The notes: generated by a model from the sequence alone, not told the origin. 64,000 nucleotides of DNA from DATJGR01 sp963735085 (GCA_963735085.1 CAVTJP010000002.1:1406399-1470398); one strand, 5' to 3'; positions 36,616-46,849 are shown, counted from the first letter of the stretch. Program-made: numbers and translations.

Positions 36616-38346
36616 ATGACGGCGCTTCTCGCGCTACGCGGTCTCGCAGCGCACGATCGACGCCGCGTCGTTAATGTCTTCCGTGCACAGAATCCGGGAC
36701 CAGAGACGCTTTTGCGCATCGATGACCTCGACATCATCGTTACTGGAAACGGTCAGGCGGCACCATGTGTTCAACATGAAAGTGGTGCGTTTGTCGCTGC
36801 ATCAGGCGTCCCCATGTACAAGGATCGATTTGGATCCGATGCACTCGACGCGTTCTTGAGCGACCTCGTCATCGATCAAATCGACGAGCACAGATTAGGA
36901 GGTTCGTTCGCTGCAATCAGTTGGAACGGCCATGGTACCGCACGGCTCTTCACGGACTGGCTTGGAAGTACGTGCGCATACCGCAGCGACGCTGGGACCG
37001 TTTGGTCAACTTCATTTCTTGCAACTGCCGCGAGTTTACCCATACATCATCTCGACAGACAGGGCGCATGGGAATACATCTTTCAAGGCTCACCGTACGG
37101 CGAATCTACCGTGCTGGAGGGGATCCGGCGGATCGACTGTGAGAAGTGGCACGACCTATTTTCCGGCAGCGCGCATGACCGCGCGCGTCTCGTTCCACGC
37201 CGCGAGATTCGGAAGCTGCACTTCAATGAGTCGGTAGACCTTTGCGTAAATGCTCTCGACGCTGTTTTCGACGCAATCGGCAGCGCATTCCACAACCGAA
37301 TCGACACGGCGCTCTCCGGTGGATACGACTCGAGACTAATCCTCGCAGCCCTGCGGGTAAGAGGGATCACCCCGCGCCTTCACGTATATGGCAGAGCGAC
37401 GGATCCCGATGTCCGAATTGCGCAGGCGATCGCAAAAGGGGAGGCACTGGAACTCGAGCACATCGACAAGTCTGCGTATGCACCAGCTCTCGACCGCGAC
37501 GCCTTAGTCGCCGCAATTCGACGAAACTTCATCATGTTCGACGCAACGCCTCCCGACGGGATATTCGATGCCGGAGTCGATCTGGCCACACGCGAGCAGC
37601 GCATGGCCGGTGGCTATCTCGCGCTGAACGGGGGGGGCGGAGAAATCTTCCGGAATTTCTACTACATGATGGACAGGCCGTACACGCTGAATGATCTGAT
37701 GGGCAGTTTCTACTCCCGTTTCGATCCCGATTCCTGTTCGGCGATTTTCGATGAACGCGACTATCTCCGACGTCTCGCCGCAAAAGTGCTGGACGCACTG
37801 CATATCAGCGAAGAGGAGTTCGGCAGATGCGATGTCGAGCGCGCATATCCGCTGTTCAGGTGTCGCTACTGGATGTCGCACAACACGTCCATCAATAATT
37901 CGATCGGACGAGCGCTGACGCCTCTAGTGCACACGCCGGCATTGTGCGCCGCTGTCGCAACTCCGATTTCACACAAGACACATGGTCGGCTCGAAAGCGC
38001 AATGATCGGAAAGATTGATCCACGCCTTGCGGCGTACGAGTCGGACAGTCGACGAACGCTCAGCGGCAAACCAACCTTAGCGGAGATAGCAAAAGACTAT
38101 TCGTCCATGGTGCGGCCTGTCTGGATGAGGCGTCGGACCTATCGTTACCGGCAGCGACTCATGCGTGATACACCATATTCGGAATGGATGAATCAATTCG
38201 GTTCAGCGATTGCGTCCGATTGGTCCGCCGTACGTGAACTTGTGATTCCGGAACGGATCAAGGACGTCAATCATTTGCGCCGCGCTGCGACGCTCCAGTT
38301 CCTCGTCGATAGTTTCGGTAGTAGTAGTTGGTCGGGTCTGCGTTGA
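36616..38346 (+). CDS. Asparagine-synthetase-like amidotransferase without the N-terminal cysteine
   Basis: This 576-aa protein has an N-terminal Ntn-like half that begins MTALLALRG and therefore lacks the Cys2 glutaminase nucleophile. The C-terminal half has an ATP-pyrophosphatase loop TALSGGYDSRLILAAL (near residue 236), which is like the SGGxDS motif but ends in DSR. It should use free ammonia or a different nitrogen source, or transfer an amino group in a non-Asn reaction. It begins 60 bases after the PLP decarboxylase on the same strand, so it is part of the XrtA decoration operon. Confidence 0.75.
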   Translation: MTALLALRGLAAHDRRRVVNVFRAQNPGPETLLRIDDLDIIVTGNGQAAPCVQHESGAFVAASGVPMYKDRFGSDALDAFLSDLVIDQIDEHRLGGSFAAISWNGHGTARLFTDWLGSTCAYRSDAGTVWSTSFLATAASLPIHHLDRQGAWEYIFQGSPYGESTVLEGIRRIDCEKWHDLFSGSAHDRARLVPRREIRKLHFNESVDLCVNALDAVFDAIGSAFHNRIDTALSGGYDSRLILAALRVRGITPRLHVYGRATDPDVRIAQAIAKGEALELEHIDKSAYAPALDRDALVAAIRRNFIMFDATPPDGIFDAGVDLATREQRMAGGYLALNGGGGEIFRNFYYMMDRPYTLNDLMGSFYSRFDPDSCSAIFDERDYLRRLAAKVLDALHISEEEFGRCDVERAYPLFRCRYWMSHNTSINNSIGRALTPLVHTPALCAAVATPISHKTHGRLESAMIGKIDPRLAAYESDSRRTLSGKPTLAEIAKDYSSMVRPVWMRRRTYRYRQRLMRDTPYSEWMNQFGSAIASDWSAVRELVIPERIKDVNHLRRAATLQFLVDSFGSSSWSGLR

Positions 38347-38363
38347 GAAGTGCGGCACACTGG

Positions 38364-39749
38364 TTAATTTGTCGACGCGCTGCGGTGCGGCACGCGTTCC
38401 CCGAGGATGCCGACTTCAGTAATCGGAAGCGTTGCCTCCGGCCGGCGCAAGCTCAGTCGACTGTATTGCGTCACTGAAGCGAGTGCTGCCAGCATCCAGA
38501 TCTGCACTTCACATTGCGAGAAGTCTGCGAACCAGCCGCCAACGAACACCACTGTCAACGCGCCCCCAATCGCAGCCGTCTGCACCGCTCGCGTCAGTTT
38601 ATCGGGCGCATTTGACCCCCGTGCGAGCCTGCGAAGAGTACGCGCAGTCCACCAGACCAACGCGAGCGACAGAATGGCGCCTGGTACACCCTCTTCGACC
38701 AAGACTGTCAAAAAAGCGTTGTGAGACGACCGTCCGCCCTGGGACGACATGTACTCTTCTGCAATGAATTTGGGACTGAGAACCACCGTCCCTTTCTCTC
38801 CGGTACCAAACGGATACTCCTCCGCCATCCTTACCTGAGCTTGGGCGATGGCGATGCGCGAGTACGCGCTGGTGTCCAAATCTTTCGTGTCTCCGACTGC
38901 CAGTACTTCGGTAGTAGCCAATCGGCTCAAGAATTGATTCGACATAAGCAAGCCAATCGACATCAGGCCGAGCGCCGCATATACGTAAAAAATCGCGCGA
39001 TAGCGCTTTGGCCGAAGATACGCAAGCGCGATACCGCCGCACACAAGCGCAAGGAAGCCGCCGCGAGTCCCCGTAAGCACAATGGCGTTGAGCGCAAATG
39101 CGATAGCAACTACCAGAAAAATCAGGCGCCAGCCTCGCAACTGCATCGAGAGCATTGCAGCGATTACTACGCCTGTCGCCAGATGCATGCCGAGGGTATT
39201 GGAGTCATTTATGCCGGGGCCCCCTACCCCGTCCAATCGGCCACCTGGTGCACCTACCTGAAAGGCGAGTACTCCGAGGTATAAACAGCCACCGATGTGT
39301 GCAAGCAGAAATGTCGTCATTCTTTCCGGTGTATCCACAAGGCGATACACGGTATAGAAGATCACCAGGTACTTCGTGATCTTTATTGCGGCATCGTAGT
39401 GCAGCGACGGAGCGAGCGCCCATAGACTTATCAGCCAGAACCAGATCACGTAGAAGACCATTATCTTTGCCGGAGGGGTGGCAAGCCAAAACTGCCGCCC
39501 TCTCGCAGGTGGTTGCCTCAACCAGATTGCGGCAACCGTTACTGCGCCCGCCAGGAATGACCAACGCAAGTCGGGCAACGACGCCGCCCACCAACGCGAT
39601 GGAGGATCCAGGTAGAAGACGGCAAGGTAGGTGTACAAGCCGTAAATCGGGTGACGCACCAGCGCGAGCACCACGCCCGTTGCAAAGACCACCAGAAACG
39701 CCAGTCCCGTTACCGTCACGCGCGAGATCCTTCGTTGACGCCACCCCAT
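38364..39749 (-). CDS. O-antigen polymerase/ligase-like protein (exosortase A-associated)
   Basis: This 461-aa inner-membrane protein has about 12 hydrophobic spans. It shows the WaaL/Wzy-type large periplasmic loop (residues ~305-345: MAEEYPFGTGEKGTVVLS, SSQGGRSSHNAFLTVLVEEG), which holds the conserved histidine. The ALIxVLTGTRGGFLALV (GTRG) segment is a family hallmark. It would polymerise the repeat unit or transfer it to an acceptor. It matches TIGR03097 (putative O-glycosylation ligase, exosortase A-associated). It is convergent with the asparagine synthetase-like gene and divergent upstream genes lie on the other strand. Confidence 0.85.
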   Translation of the reverse strand: MGWRQRRISRVTVTGLAFLVVFATGVVLALVRHPIYGLYTYLAVFYLDPPSRWWAASLPDLRWSFLAGAVTVAAIWLRQPPARGRQFWLATPPAKIMVFYVIWFWLISLWALAPSLHYDAAIKITKYLVIFYTVYRLVDTPERMTTFLLAHIGGCLYLGVLAFQVGAPGGRLDGVGGPGINDSNTLGMHLATGVVIAAMLSMQLRGWRLIFLVVAIAFALNAIVLTGTRGGFLALVCGGIALAYLRPKRYRAIFYVYAALGLMSIGLLMSNQFLSRLATTEVLAVGDTKDLDTSAYSRIAIAQAQVRMAEEYPFGTGEKGTVVLSPKFIAEEYMSSQGGRSSHNAFLTVLVEEGVPGAILSLALVWWTARTLRRLARGSNAPDKLTRAVQTAAIGGALTVVFVGGWFADFSQCEVQIWMLAALASVTQYSRLSLRRPEATLPITEVGILGERVPHRSASTN

Positions 39750-39858
39750 AGGGCAACAACCGGGCTACAGACGTACTCTCGAAACATTATGACCAATCGT
39801 TTTTCACCAGAGTCTCTCTGATCCCCGCACCGACGCCCATATCGGTCATCGTTCCAAA

Positions 39859-40863
39859 TCAGCATTGCGGCAATGTGCGCTGGCGATAGCCAATAGCCAA
39901 GCGCAGAGCGTATCGCCTTGGATCAGAATCCCACGGTGCAATCCGAGGCAGCTGATATCGATCCGTACCGATCGTTGCCGCGCCCCATGCCGTCGAAAGT
40001 GCAAAATCAAACCCGGTTTGCCGTGCCATCGCAACGTGTGTGCGATGGTAATCTGTCCCGGGCTTCCCATTGGGGTATGCAAAGCTACGCACGGCTGTCC
40101 CGGTCAATCGCTCCAGCGAGCGTTTGCACGATTCCATTTCTTCACGGGCTCTATGCTCATCGACACGCGTCAAAATCGGATGCGTAGTCGTATGCGCACC
40201 AATCTCGATGCCAGCACTCGCCAATTGCTGAACCTGCGCGTCTACCATCATCAAATTGTTCGGCAACGCTACGTCTGCAATATGGGCAAGGTCGTGTGCT
40301 CTGGTTTGCCGCTCGGCAGGCTCGAGATACTTGAGTTGTCCGATGATTGTCTCAATGGCGCGCAACTTCGACTGCGCATCCGACAAATCGAAAACAGGCA
40401 GTCCGAGTGCACGCAGGTCGAGTTCTCCGTCCGCCTGACGGATGGTCTCGATCACTATGTCGTTGAACATGATTCCGCCGTTTAGGAATCCAGCGGCTAC
40501 GAATATCGTTGCCGGAATTGACTGAGCCAATAAGATGGGCAGGCCAATCTCACAGTTGTTCGCATAGCCATCGTCGAAGGTGACGCTGATCGCTCGACGT
40601 GGAAGGGTCCCACTTCGGAGTCGTCCGACAGCCTCGCTGAGGGGCATTACGTTGAACGTACTCGAAATAAGCGACATTTGAGCTAGAAATTCCGCAGCAT
40701 CGGGCTCGCCCGGCAGCAGCGGATCTGGCGCGGCTAGCACTCGGTGATAGATAAGGATGAGAAGCGAGCGCGACGCGGTCGATCCGGAAAGTAATCCGGC
40801 CCCCGCTCTAGTCAACCAACTCTCGAATTGCGACAGGCCGCGCATCCGCTTACGCTCGTTCAT
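39859..40863 (-). CDS. Polysaccharide deacetylase (NodB homology domain)
   Basis: This 334-aa enzyme has IYHRVLAAPDPLLPGEPDA near residue 38, SVTFDDGYANNCEIGLPILL (catalytic DD at about 97) and IEIGAHTTTHPILTRVDEHR, which holds the metal-binding His pair. These are the NodB-type metal-binding motifs. It would deacetylate a sugar in the polymer. There is no clear signal peptide. The tail is normal. The start is the ATG at 40863 (MNERKRMRG), but ATG 40842 is also possible. It is on the opposite strand from the secreted-protein genes at 41121. Confidence 0.9.
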   Translation of the reverse strand: MNERKRMRGLSQFESWLTRAGAGLLSGSTASRSLLILIYHRVLAAPDPLLPGEPDAAEFLAQMSLISSTFNVMPLSEAVGRLRSGTLPRRAISVTFDDGYANNCEIGLPILLAQSIPATIFVAAGFLNGGIMFNDIVIETIRQADGELDLRALGLPVFDLSDAQSKLRAIETIIGQLKYLEPAERQTRAHDLAHIADVALPNNLMMVDAQVQQLASAGIEIGAHTTTHPILTRVDEHRAREEMESCKRSLERLTGTAVRSFAYPNGKPGTDYHRTHVAMARQTGFDFALSTAWGAATIGTDRYQLPRIAPWDSDPRRYALRLAIGYRQRTLPQC

Positions 40864-41120
40864 CGGATTGGTTGTGGACCAAAATCAGCGATGTCGAATG
40901 GTGGCAAGGTTAGGCCTACCCGTCTGTCAGCGGAGTGTGTATCACGCTCTGCGCCGGAATGATTGACTAGCGGAAATTGTGAACTGGTTCGCGTCGCAAT
41001 GAGCGCTGGATGGTGTTCGGCATTACATCTCAATTACATTGACACACCGCTCGGCACGACCAAAGAAGTTGATGTGAATCTTCTACCGTTCGGAACACGC
41101 AACAGTGCAGGAGCAACACG

Positions 41121-42260
41121 ATGAGGCGGAGATCATTTCTGGCTGCCTCGGCGGCGATTGCCGGGGCAAGTCTGCCGCGGATTCTACTGGGCCAACCCTG
41201 CCCGCCACCGTCTGTCGGGGTCGGCGGCGATAGCGCATCGACGAGTTGCGGCTCACAAACTGCAGCAGCCGATTGGCTCACGCGTATCTCTGGCCCCGGC
41301 GTCATCTGGTACCACAACTTCGACAACGCTGCCGAAGTGGACAATTTTCGCTGGACCAATAGCTACGCAGGTGGAAACGATCCGCTGGCAGTCGGCAGCT
41401 CATATGCGTCGAATACAAAATGGGTTGCTACCGGCGGCGCTGATGGTGGCGGATATCTACAACTCTTTCGCCCGGCCGGTACATCGGGCGACGGTACGTA
41501 TTGGTGGAGGCCCTTCAGTCCGCTTACCGGTGCCAGCAATGGCCGCGGGACCGACGATCCTGGTGGATCCGGAACGTTTGGACATCTAGCACCGCAGGTC
41601 TACACCCCTAGCGACGGCAGCAGCACGTTGTGGGACTGGGCAACCGTCCCAAAGCCTGGATGGTACGGACACGCGAGCTACGCAGACAGCACATTCGACG
41701 GGACGGATTTTTACATTCAGGTCAGAGTCAAGGTCGATCCGAATCGCACGACACCCGGCAACATCCAGGTTGGCAAGCTGGTGAGCTATTCGACAACTCG
41801 CAACTCCTATACGAACCAGGAAGTGGTGACGTATTCCGCTGACTTCGCAACCGGTGGCGTTGGCGTACCGAATCGCCACAACATGTACGAAGGGTACAAC
41901 TACCGTCCGTTGAAAGGGTCCGGGTACTCGAGCGGGACGCAGAACCCCAAAAACTGGGCGTATTCGTTTGGCTGGGATACGCTCCTTTTTCATTGCACAC
42001 CCGGAACGAACGGCGGCTCGGACAATGGCGGCACTAACACGAGGTTGGAGGTCTGGGCGGCGCATGAGGGCGAGACCGCTTACACCAAAATTTGGGACAT
42101 TACCTACGCCGCCTATTTCGATGGCGGCACCTACTTCAAGAACGGTTGGAACGCATTTCTATGCTGGATCTACCAGAACGGCCTGCAAAACAGCGCGTTC
42201 TATCAGAAGTACGACCAGATCATATTCTCAAAGGCGTCTATTGCGTGTCCGCAAGTATGA
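41121..42260 (+). CDS. Secreted protein with Tat-like signal and PCPPPSVG motif
   Basis: This 379-aa secreted protein begins MRRRSFLAASAAIAGASLP, a Tat-type leader with an RR motif, and a good ribosome site (AGGAG) lies before the ATG. Immediately after cleavage is the motif PCPPPSVG followed by GGDSAST and SCG. The body is Gly/Trp/Tyr-rich with a beta-sandwich look (GPGVIWYHNFDNAAEVDNFR, WWRPFSPLTGASNGRG) and a C-terminal stretch with FFKNGWNAFLCWIY. It could be a polysaccharide-binding or lyase domain, but I do not recognise a family. The motif is shared with the next gene. Confidence 0.65.
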   Translation: MRRRSFLAASAAIAGASLPRILLGQPCPPPSVGVGGDSASTSCGSQTAAADWLTRISGPGVIWYHNFDNAAEVDNFRWTNSYAGGNDPLAVGSSYASNTKWVATGGADGGGYLQLFRPAGTSGDGTYWWRPFSPLTGASNGRGTDDPGGSGTFGHLAPQVYTPSDGSSTLWDWATVPKPGWYGHASYADSTFDGTDFYIQVRVKVDPNRTTPGNIQVGKLVSYSTTRNSYTNQEVVTYSADFATGGVGVPNRHNMYEGYNYRPLKGSGYSSGTQNPKNWAYSFGWDTLLFHCTPGTNGGSDNGGTNTRLEVWAAHEGETAYTKIWDITYAAYFDGGTYFKNGWNAFLCWIYQNGLQNSAFYQKYDQIIFSKASIACPQV

Positions 42261-42318
42261 AAATTGACGTTCGCCGCAAACGTATCGCCTGCGGTCTTTC
42301 AACGCATTGGAGTTGTCC

Positions 42319-43675
42319 ATGACTGCGCGACCGGCCACTTATCTCTGCCGTCTCTTCACGGCTGGTATCCTCGCCGTATGCTGCAACGCGGTTCTCGCTG
42401 CATCTACGCCCTGTCCACCTCCATCGGTCGGACTTGACTCCGACGCAGGAGTTACTACGGCGCTGCGGCCCCGGCACCGCGCCGGCCTGGTTCGTCGCGC
42501 AAACAGACGGGACATGGACCACAGTGGCCGGGCTCAGCGGACAGCGGATCGTTGATCAAGTACCCAACCCTGCTCCGCATTCGGACGGATTTCCGGATTC
42601 CCCTACCTCAATAACGACGGCGTGGACCGGCGGCGCCGTGGACCAATCTCGCGGCGAGTACCTACTGTGCGCGAACGGTGGACATGCCGACTACCCCGGC
42701 AACGAGTGCTACGCAATTTCTATGCGCGCGGCCTCCCCCAGTTGGCGCAGACTGAGCGATCCGACGCCAAATTCCAGCATCGGCAGCCTCACAGGTGAAT
42801 CAGCTACCTTCTCAGATGGCCGCCCCCGCGCGATGCATTCCACGTTCGAAACATTTGGCGACGGACGAGTCTGGTTTCCGCTGATGAATTCGGTCTCCAG
42901 TCCTGGCGGCGGCTCAGTGAGCCGAATCGTCGCATTCAACCGAGACTCTCTTGGCACAGCGACATCGCCACTGGCTTGGACCGCGTCCAATCTGGGCGCC
43001 TGGGAACTTTACGGTTCGCCTCTGTCTGGTGACTTGAGCGACGCGATCTTCGGAGCCGGCGTCTTCGACCGAGTGCACCATTTCGTTTACGGTCTCGGCG
43101 GTTTCAGCGCGAACACCTCACTGTACTGGCGCGTAAGCACGAGCGGTGCAACGCTGGGACAGTCGGCGTCTGCGAAGCAGGGCGCCTCGTTTGGACACTG
43201 GAACACTTGGGCAGTCTCAGCCTTTGATCTGGGTCTGATCGTGGCCGGTGACTCGCTCCGACAGACAATCACCGTTCTGGACGTAACGAAATTTGGCCAA
43301 TCGGGAGCCTGGACACAGGTTTCAAACGTCTCCGGGACTGGATTCTTTGGCACGCTCCAATACGGCGGCGCCGGCGGTGCGTACGTGCCGGCAAATCGCT
43401 CGATTGGTATCGGGCTTCCACGCGACATCGGCAAGCGAATCTTCAAACTCAAGATTCCGACTACTTCGAGCGGCGCCTACAATCCGTCGGGGCAGTGGGT
43501 GTGGAGCACTATTGATCCCTCCGGACCGGCAATCTCCGTCCCAAGCGGCAATAGCAGCGCCAATACCAAGTGGAACATCATCGAAGACATGGGCAACGGA
43601 CAATCCGCAATTGTCTACGTTTCCGACATATCCGGGCCCGTCTACGTCTACAAAGTTCCAGCGGCGGGACTCTGA
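42319..43675 (+). pseudogene. Secreted kelch-like protein with PCPPPSVG motif, frameshifted
   Basis: The 5' frame from ATG 42319 has a signal peptide (CRLFTAGILAVCCNAVLAAS), then PCPPPSVGLDSDAGVTTA. One base too many near 42460-42463 shifts the frame, after which the protein continues CGPGTAPAWFVAQTDGTWTT. It then has a kelch-like propeller (LLCANGGHADYPGNECYAIS, WRRLSDPTPNSS). With one base removed the product would be about 451 aa. The shape resembles the broken gene at 4345-5021, and the N-terminal motif repeats that of the neighbouring secreted protein. It is either inactivated or a sequencing error. Confidence 0.7.
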
Positions 43676-43829
43676 CACAGCTAGGATGATTCGTCGGACG
43701 TTCAGAATCCGCAACGCCAGACGGAACAACAATGAGTGCCATGGATGGCTGCGACCGCAAACTCATTACGATGTCTCCCGTGAGCGCGTGTAGACTCGGA
43801 GTCGAATTCGCATCTCCTACGGCATCGGG

Positions 43830-44513
43830 TTGGGCTACCTTCCATTAGCAATAGCGGTGTTTCTGTTGGGATTGTCGGTTTCAGCGATCGCCGCGCCCGA
43901 TCTGTCGCGTTGCGAGCCGCTCGACCCGAAGATGCTCAATGGGGACAAGACGGGCATGACGTATCGCGACGTCAACGATCCTGCGAGTGTCGTTGTTATC
44001 GGTACAGTGGAAACCAACCACTTCACCCCTCAGGTCGAGCAACTCATCAAGGGGCAGACCGCTCCATTGCCGCGCGATATCGCTTTCGTTCTGAGGCAGA
44101 TTCCCAATCACTACCGCGCACTTGCGGCGATGGCTCGCTGGCAGTTGGCCAACGGCCTCCCAATCGACCCCGACAGCAACGTGTGGACCGTTGACTGCTA
44201 TTTCGTCCGCGCCATCACGTTTCGACCAAACGACTCGACCGTTCACTTGCTCTACGGTACCTACCTGCAACGCGCGAAGCGCTTCGACGAAGCGCTCGCG
44301 CAGTATGAGACGGCCCAGAAACTCGGCAACGAGAGTCCGGACCTTTACTACAACTGGGGACTGTTGGAACTCGACCTCAACAATCTCACGAAGGCGAAGC
44401 AATACTCCGACAAGGTCTATCAGATGGGATATCCACTTCCCGGTCTGAAAGAAAAGCTCGCCCGGGCCATGGCTCGGCGCAGTAGCTCTGCCGACGCGCC
44501 TAAGCCACCCTGA
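43830..44513 (+). CDS. Secreted TPR-repeat protein
   Basis: This 227-aa protein has a hydrophobic leader (GYLPLAIAVFLLGLSVSAIA) with cleavage likely after IAA. The C-terminal half has tetratricopeptide repeats (VHLLYGTYLQRAKRFDEALA, YYNWGLLELDLNNLTKAKQY). The start is a TTG at 43830, which is only a best guess since no ATG or GTG is placed before the leader. TPR proteins of this kind often assist EPS export machines. It follows the two secreted proteins with a gap of about 155 bases. Confidence 0.6.
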   Translation: MGYLPLAIAVFLLGLSVSAIAAPDLSRCEPLDPKMLNGDKTGMTYRDVNDPASVVVIGTVETNHFTPQVEQLIKGQTAPLPRDIAFVLRQIPNHYRALAAMARWQLANGLPIDPDSNVWTVDCYFVRAITFRPNDSTVHLLYGTYLQRAKRFDEALAQYETAQKLGNESPDLYYNWGLLELDLNNLTKAKQYSDKVYQMGYPLPGLKEKLARAMARRSSSADAPKPP

Positions 44514-44517
44514 TCCA

Positions 44518-45396
44518 CTACACGTCCAACGCAACCAACTCGGTGTAGAAATCGCGGATCTGCGAATCCTTCAATGAGACGCTCAAGAATTGCTTCGCCT
44601 GCGTGCGGCGCCGGCGAAGCGAAACGGGCGGTCGCTGCGCAACAAAACGGCGCTCAACCTGGCACGTAGCAATTCCGCGACTAATCAGCAGATGGTGTTG
44701 CAACAGACGGCGATGCCGATCGAACGCGGCGGCATCGCCAACATAGATCACCCGCGCGCACGGCAACCGTTTCCAGCGTCCCAATTTGTATGCGATCAGG
44801 CAAAGATCGCTCTTGGTCCCGAATGCGACGAATCTGAGCCAGGGGATCTGGATATGAAGTTCGAGATCGCGGCGTACCGAACCGGACAGATAGCCGAGCA
44901 TGCGATTCGGGTCGGTCTCGACAACGGTGTCTCGGCGTGGCGAGAAACCGGCCAGGGCTGGGAGATTCGGAATGATGAGGACCTCGTCATCCAGCATCTT
45001 GAAGCCAAGGCTACGGAAGATTTCCGCCACGTTGGGATTAGGCGTCAACATCGCGAAGTGATATCCGTTCTGCTTCGTCAGGTACAGCACCAGACCTACT
45101 CCTTGCTTTCGGTACTCCGGCAACACGCACCAGCTGTGAGGGTTGCAAAACCGCTCATTTCTCCCGTCGATGATCTGGTCCGAGTAGATTGCGCAGAACA
45201 CACCAACCAATGAATCTCCATCGCGTAACTGTGCTCCGAAATTCGGCCGCACATCGCACCACGGATGCATCAATGCCTGCACCCATGCGTCTGCACTGAT
45301 GCGTGGATTCAGATGCCGGTTGAGAAAGCCGCCAACATCCGTCAGATCAACTTCGCCAATCGGCGAAATCTTCAGAGATGCCACTTCGCGCGACAC
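44518..45396 (-). CDS. GNAT-family acetyltransferase
   Basis: This 292-aa protein has an acetyl-CoA-binding motif NPHSWCVLPEYRKQGVGLVL (residues ~85-104, a Q/RxxGxG/A-type loop). It also has the following VAEIFRSLGFKMLDDEVLII segment. The second half is unlike standard GNATs. It begins GTG at 45396, seven bases after the preceding gene's stop, so it is the last gene in the ACP-FkbH-MaoC-SDR operon. It may acylate a sugar amine. Confidence 0.7.
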   Translation of the reverse strand: MSREVASLKISPIGEVDLTDVGGFLNRHLNPRISADAWVQALMHPWCDVRPNFGAQLRDGDSLVGVFCAIYSDQIIDGRNERFCNPHSWCVLPEYRKQGVGLVLYLTKQNGYHFAMLTPNPNVAEIFRSLGFKMLDDEVLIIPNLPALAGFSPRRDTVVETDPNRMLGYLSGSVRRDLELHIQIPWLRFVAFGTKSDLCLIAYKLGRWKRLPCARVIYVGDAAAFDRHRRLLQHHLLISRGIATCQVERRFVAQRPPVSLRRRRTQAKQFLSVSLKDSQIRDFYTELVALDV

Positions 45397-45403
45397 ACCA
45401 GCG

Positions 45404-46849
45404 TCATCGCTGCATGTCCAGAATGATCGCCGCCATCACGGTAAATGGATCCGCCGCCGAACCATCACGTGTTCCAATCGTCTGATCGGTCAGCATCTTC
45501 GGCAGACGCGGCCGAACGATCGAGACTTTGTGCTGTCGCGCCAAGTGGTCACACAGCGACTCTCCCGCCAACTTCGCCGCACAGTATTCCGCAAACCCCA
45601 ACTCTCGCGCATCATCGAGAAACACTGTCGAGGGGTAGAGGAACTTGGTCCTTCCTGTCTCGCTCCCCGAACCGCTCAGAATCTCTACCAACCACGCAAA
45701 ACCATGTATGTAGATTCGACTGAATCGTTCGAACTGGGCGCGATCCCACTCACCCGTCGCGTTGCGCGAGATATGCGGCGACGCGAAATAGTAAACATGC
45801 GAGTAGTGCTGCGAGAGCCACTCGGGGGGTTCCCCTGACTGCGCCACTGCCATGTCCAGATGCCGATACTGGCACGCGCCCACCGCCCGTTCGGACTCCG
45901 CGCAAACGCTTGCCGCGTCGGCTTCTCCCGAAGCATAGGTAATCGTTACATCACCACCGCCCGCCGCGATGAACTTGGCGGTCACTTCACCGAGGCCCCT
46001 CGATCCCCCAACGACCAAGATCCGCTGCCCCAGGAACTGCTTCGGCGACAAGCCCACCAGCCTTTCGGCCGATAGCGTCTGCTTGACAGGTGCCGGCCGG
46101 AACAGTGTTTCGATCGTGCCTTCCAGCCGCGCGCCGACAACGCTGAGCAAGATCATCTTGAAGCGTTCGTCGGCCCGACTGACTCGATAGCTCATTGATC
46201 GCGATAACGCTTCGTCCGAGTCAGCTCTGTGTGCGAATTTGCATGCAGAGAATATCGAATGGGCTCCAGGACACCTCATTCCCACGATGCGTGTAGCGGC
46301 AAGCAAGTCTGCAATCCATCTACGATCCACCGAGCTAGCCGCAAGACCAGGGAACAGATCGCCAAAGCGCTGGGAATCCAAAGAAAGCGTAACCTCCCCC
46401 GTCACACATTCAGGCGGAAACGATTGATCGTGCGGCGCCTCGACCTCGAAAGCACGATCCTCGAGTTCCGCTTTTTTCGCGACCGCAGGCTCATGCAGCC
46501 GCAGAACGATCGTCGCGGCACTACGATTCTGGGATTTCGCTGTGATTCTGACGCGCTGCAGGTCGGCGTCGTAATCACCATCGAGCCGAACCAGCGCATC
46601 GACGGCAACGGGGTTGCTGAAGGTTACCGACAAAGACTGCGGCTGCAGATGTTCGAAGAGCCCGTAAGCGGCGATGCCGTCCAATGCCCGCAGCAGCACG
46701 TGCATTCCATGTGCAACCACCCCGCCAAACTGGGTTCGGCGCGCAACCACCGGGTCCAAATGAAGCGGATTGAAATCACCCGACAGACGGGCGAACTCGC
46801 TTGTCTGTTTGGACTCTATCGAGAATTGAAGGGCGACGCGCTGATTCAT
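45404..46849 (-). CDS. MaoC-like dehydratase fused to short-chain dehydrogenase/ketoreductase
   Basis: This 481-aa fusion has an N-terminal hot-dog domain (SGDFNPLHLDPVVARRTQFG, VVAHGMH; Asp/His active site). The C-terminal half is a Rossmann-fold SDR (ILVVGGSRGLGEVTAKFIAA, and YxxxK in FAEYCAAKLAGESL). The pair would reduce and dehydrate, or reverse, a beta-oxo or beta-hydroxy acyl thioester. The ATG overlaps the FkbH stop by four bases (ATGA), so it works with the FkbH-like enzyme on an ACP-bound intermediate. This is an unusual domain order. Confidence 0.82.
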   Translation of the reverse strand: MNQRVALQFSIESKQTSEFARLSGDFNPLHLDPVVARRTQFGGVVAHGMHVLLRALDGIAAYGLFEHLQPQSLSVTFSNPVAVDALVRLDGDYDADLQRVRITAKSQNRSAATIVLRLHEPAVAKKAELEDRAFEVEAPHDQSFPPECVTGEVTLSLDSQRFGDLFPGLAASSVDRRWIADLLAATRIVGMRCPGAHSIFSACKFAHRADSDEALSRSMSYRVSRADERFKMILLSVVGARLEGTIETLFRPAPVKQTLSAERLVGLSPKQFLGQRILVVGGSRGLGEVTAKFIAAGGGDVTITYASGEADAASVCAESERAVGACQYRHLDMAVAQSGEPPEWLSQHYSHVYYFASPHISRNATGEWDRAQFERFSRIYIHGFAWLVEILSGSGSETGRTKFLYPSTVFLDDARELGFAEYCAAKLAGESLCDHLARQHKVSIVRPRLPKMLTDQTIGTRDGSAADPFTVMAAIILDMQR

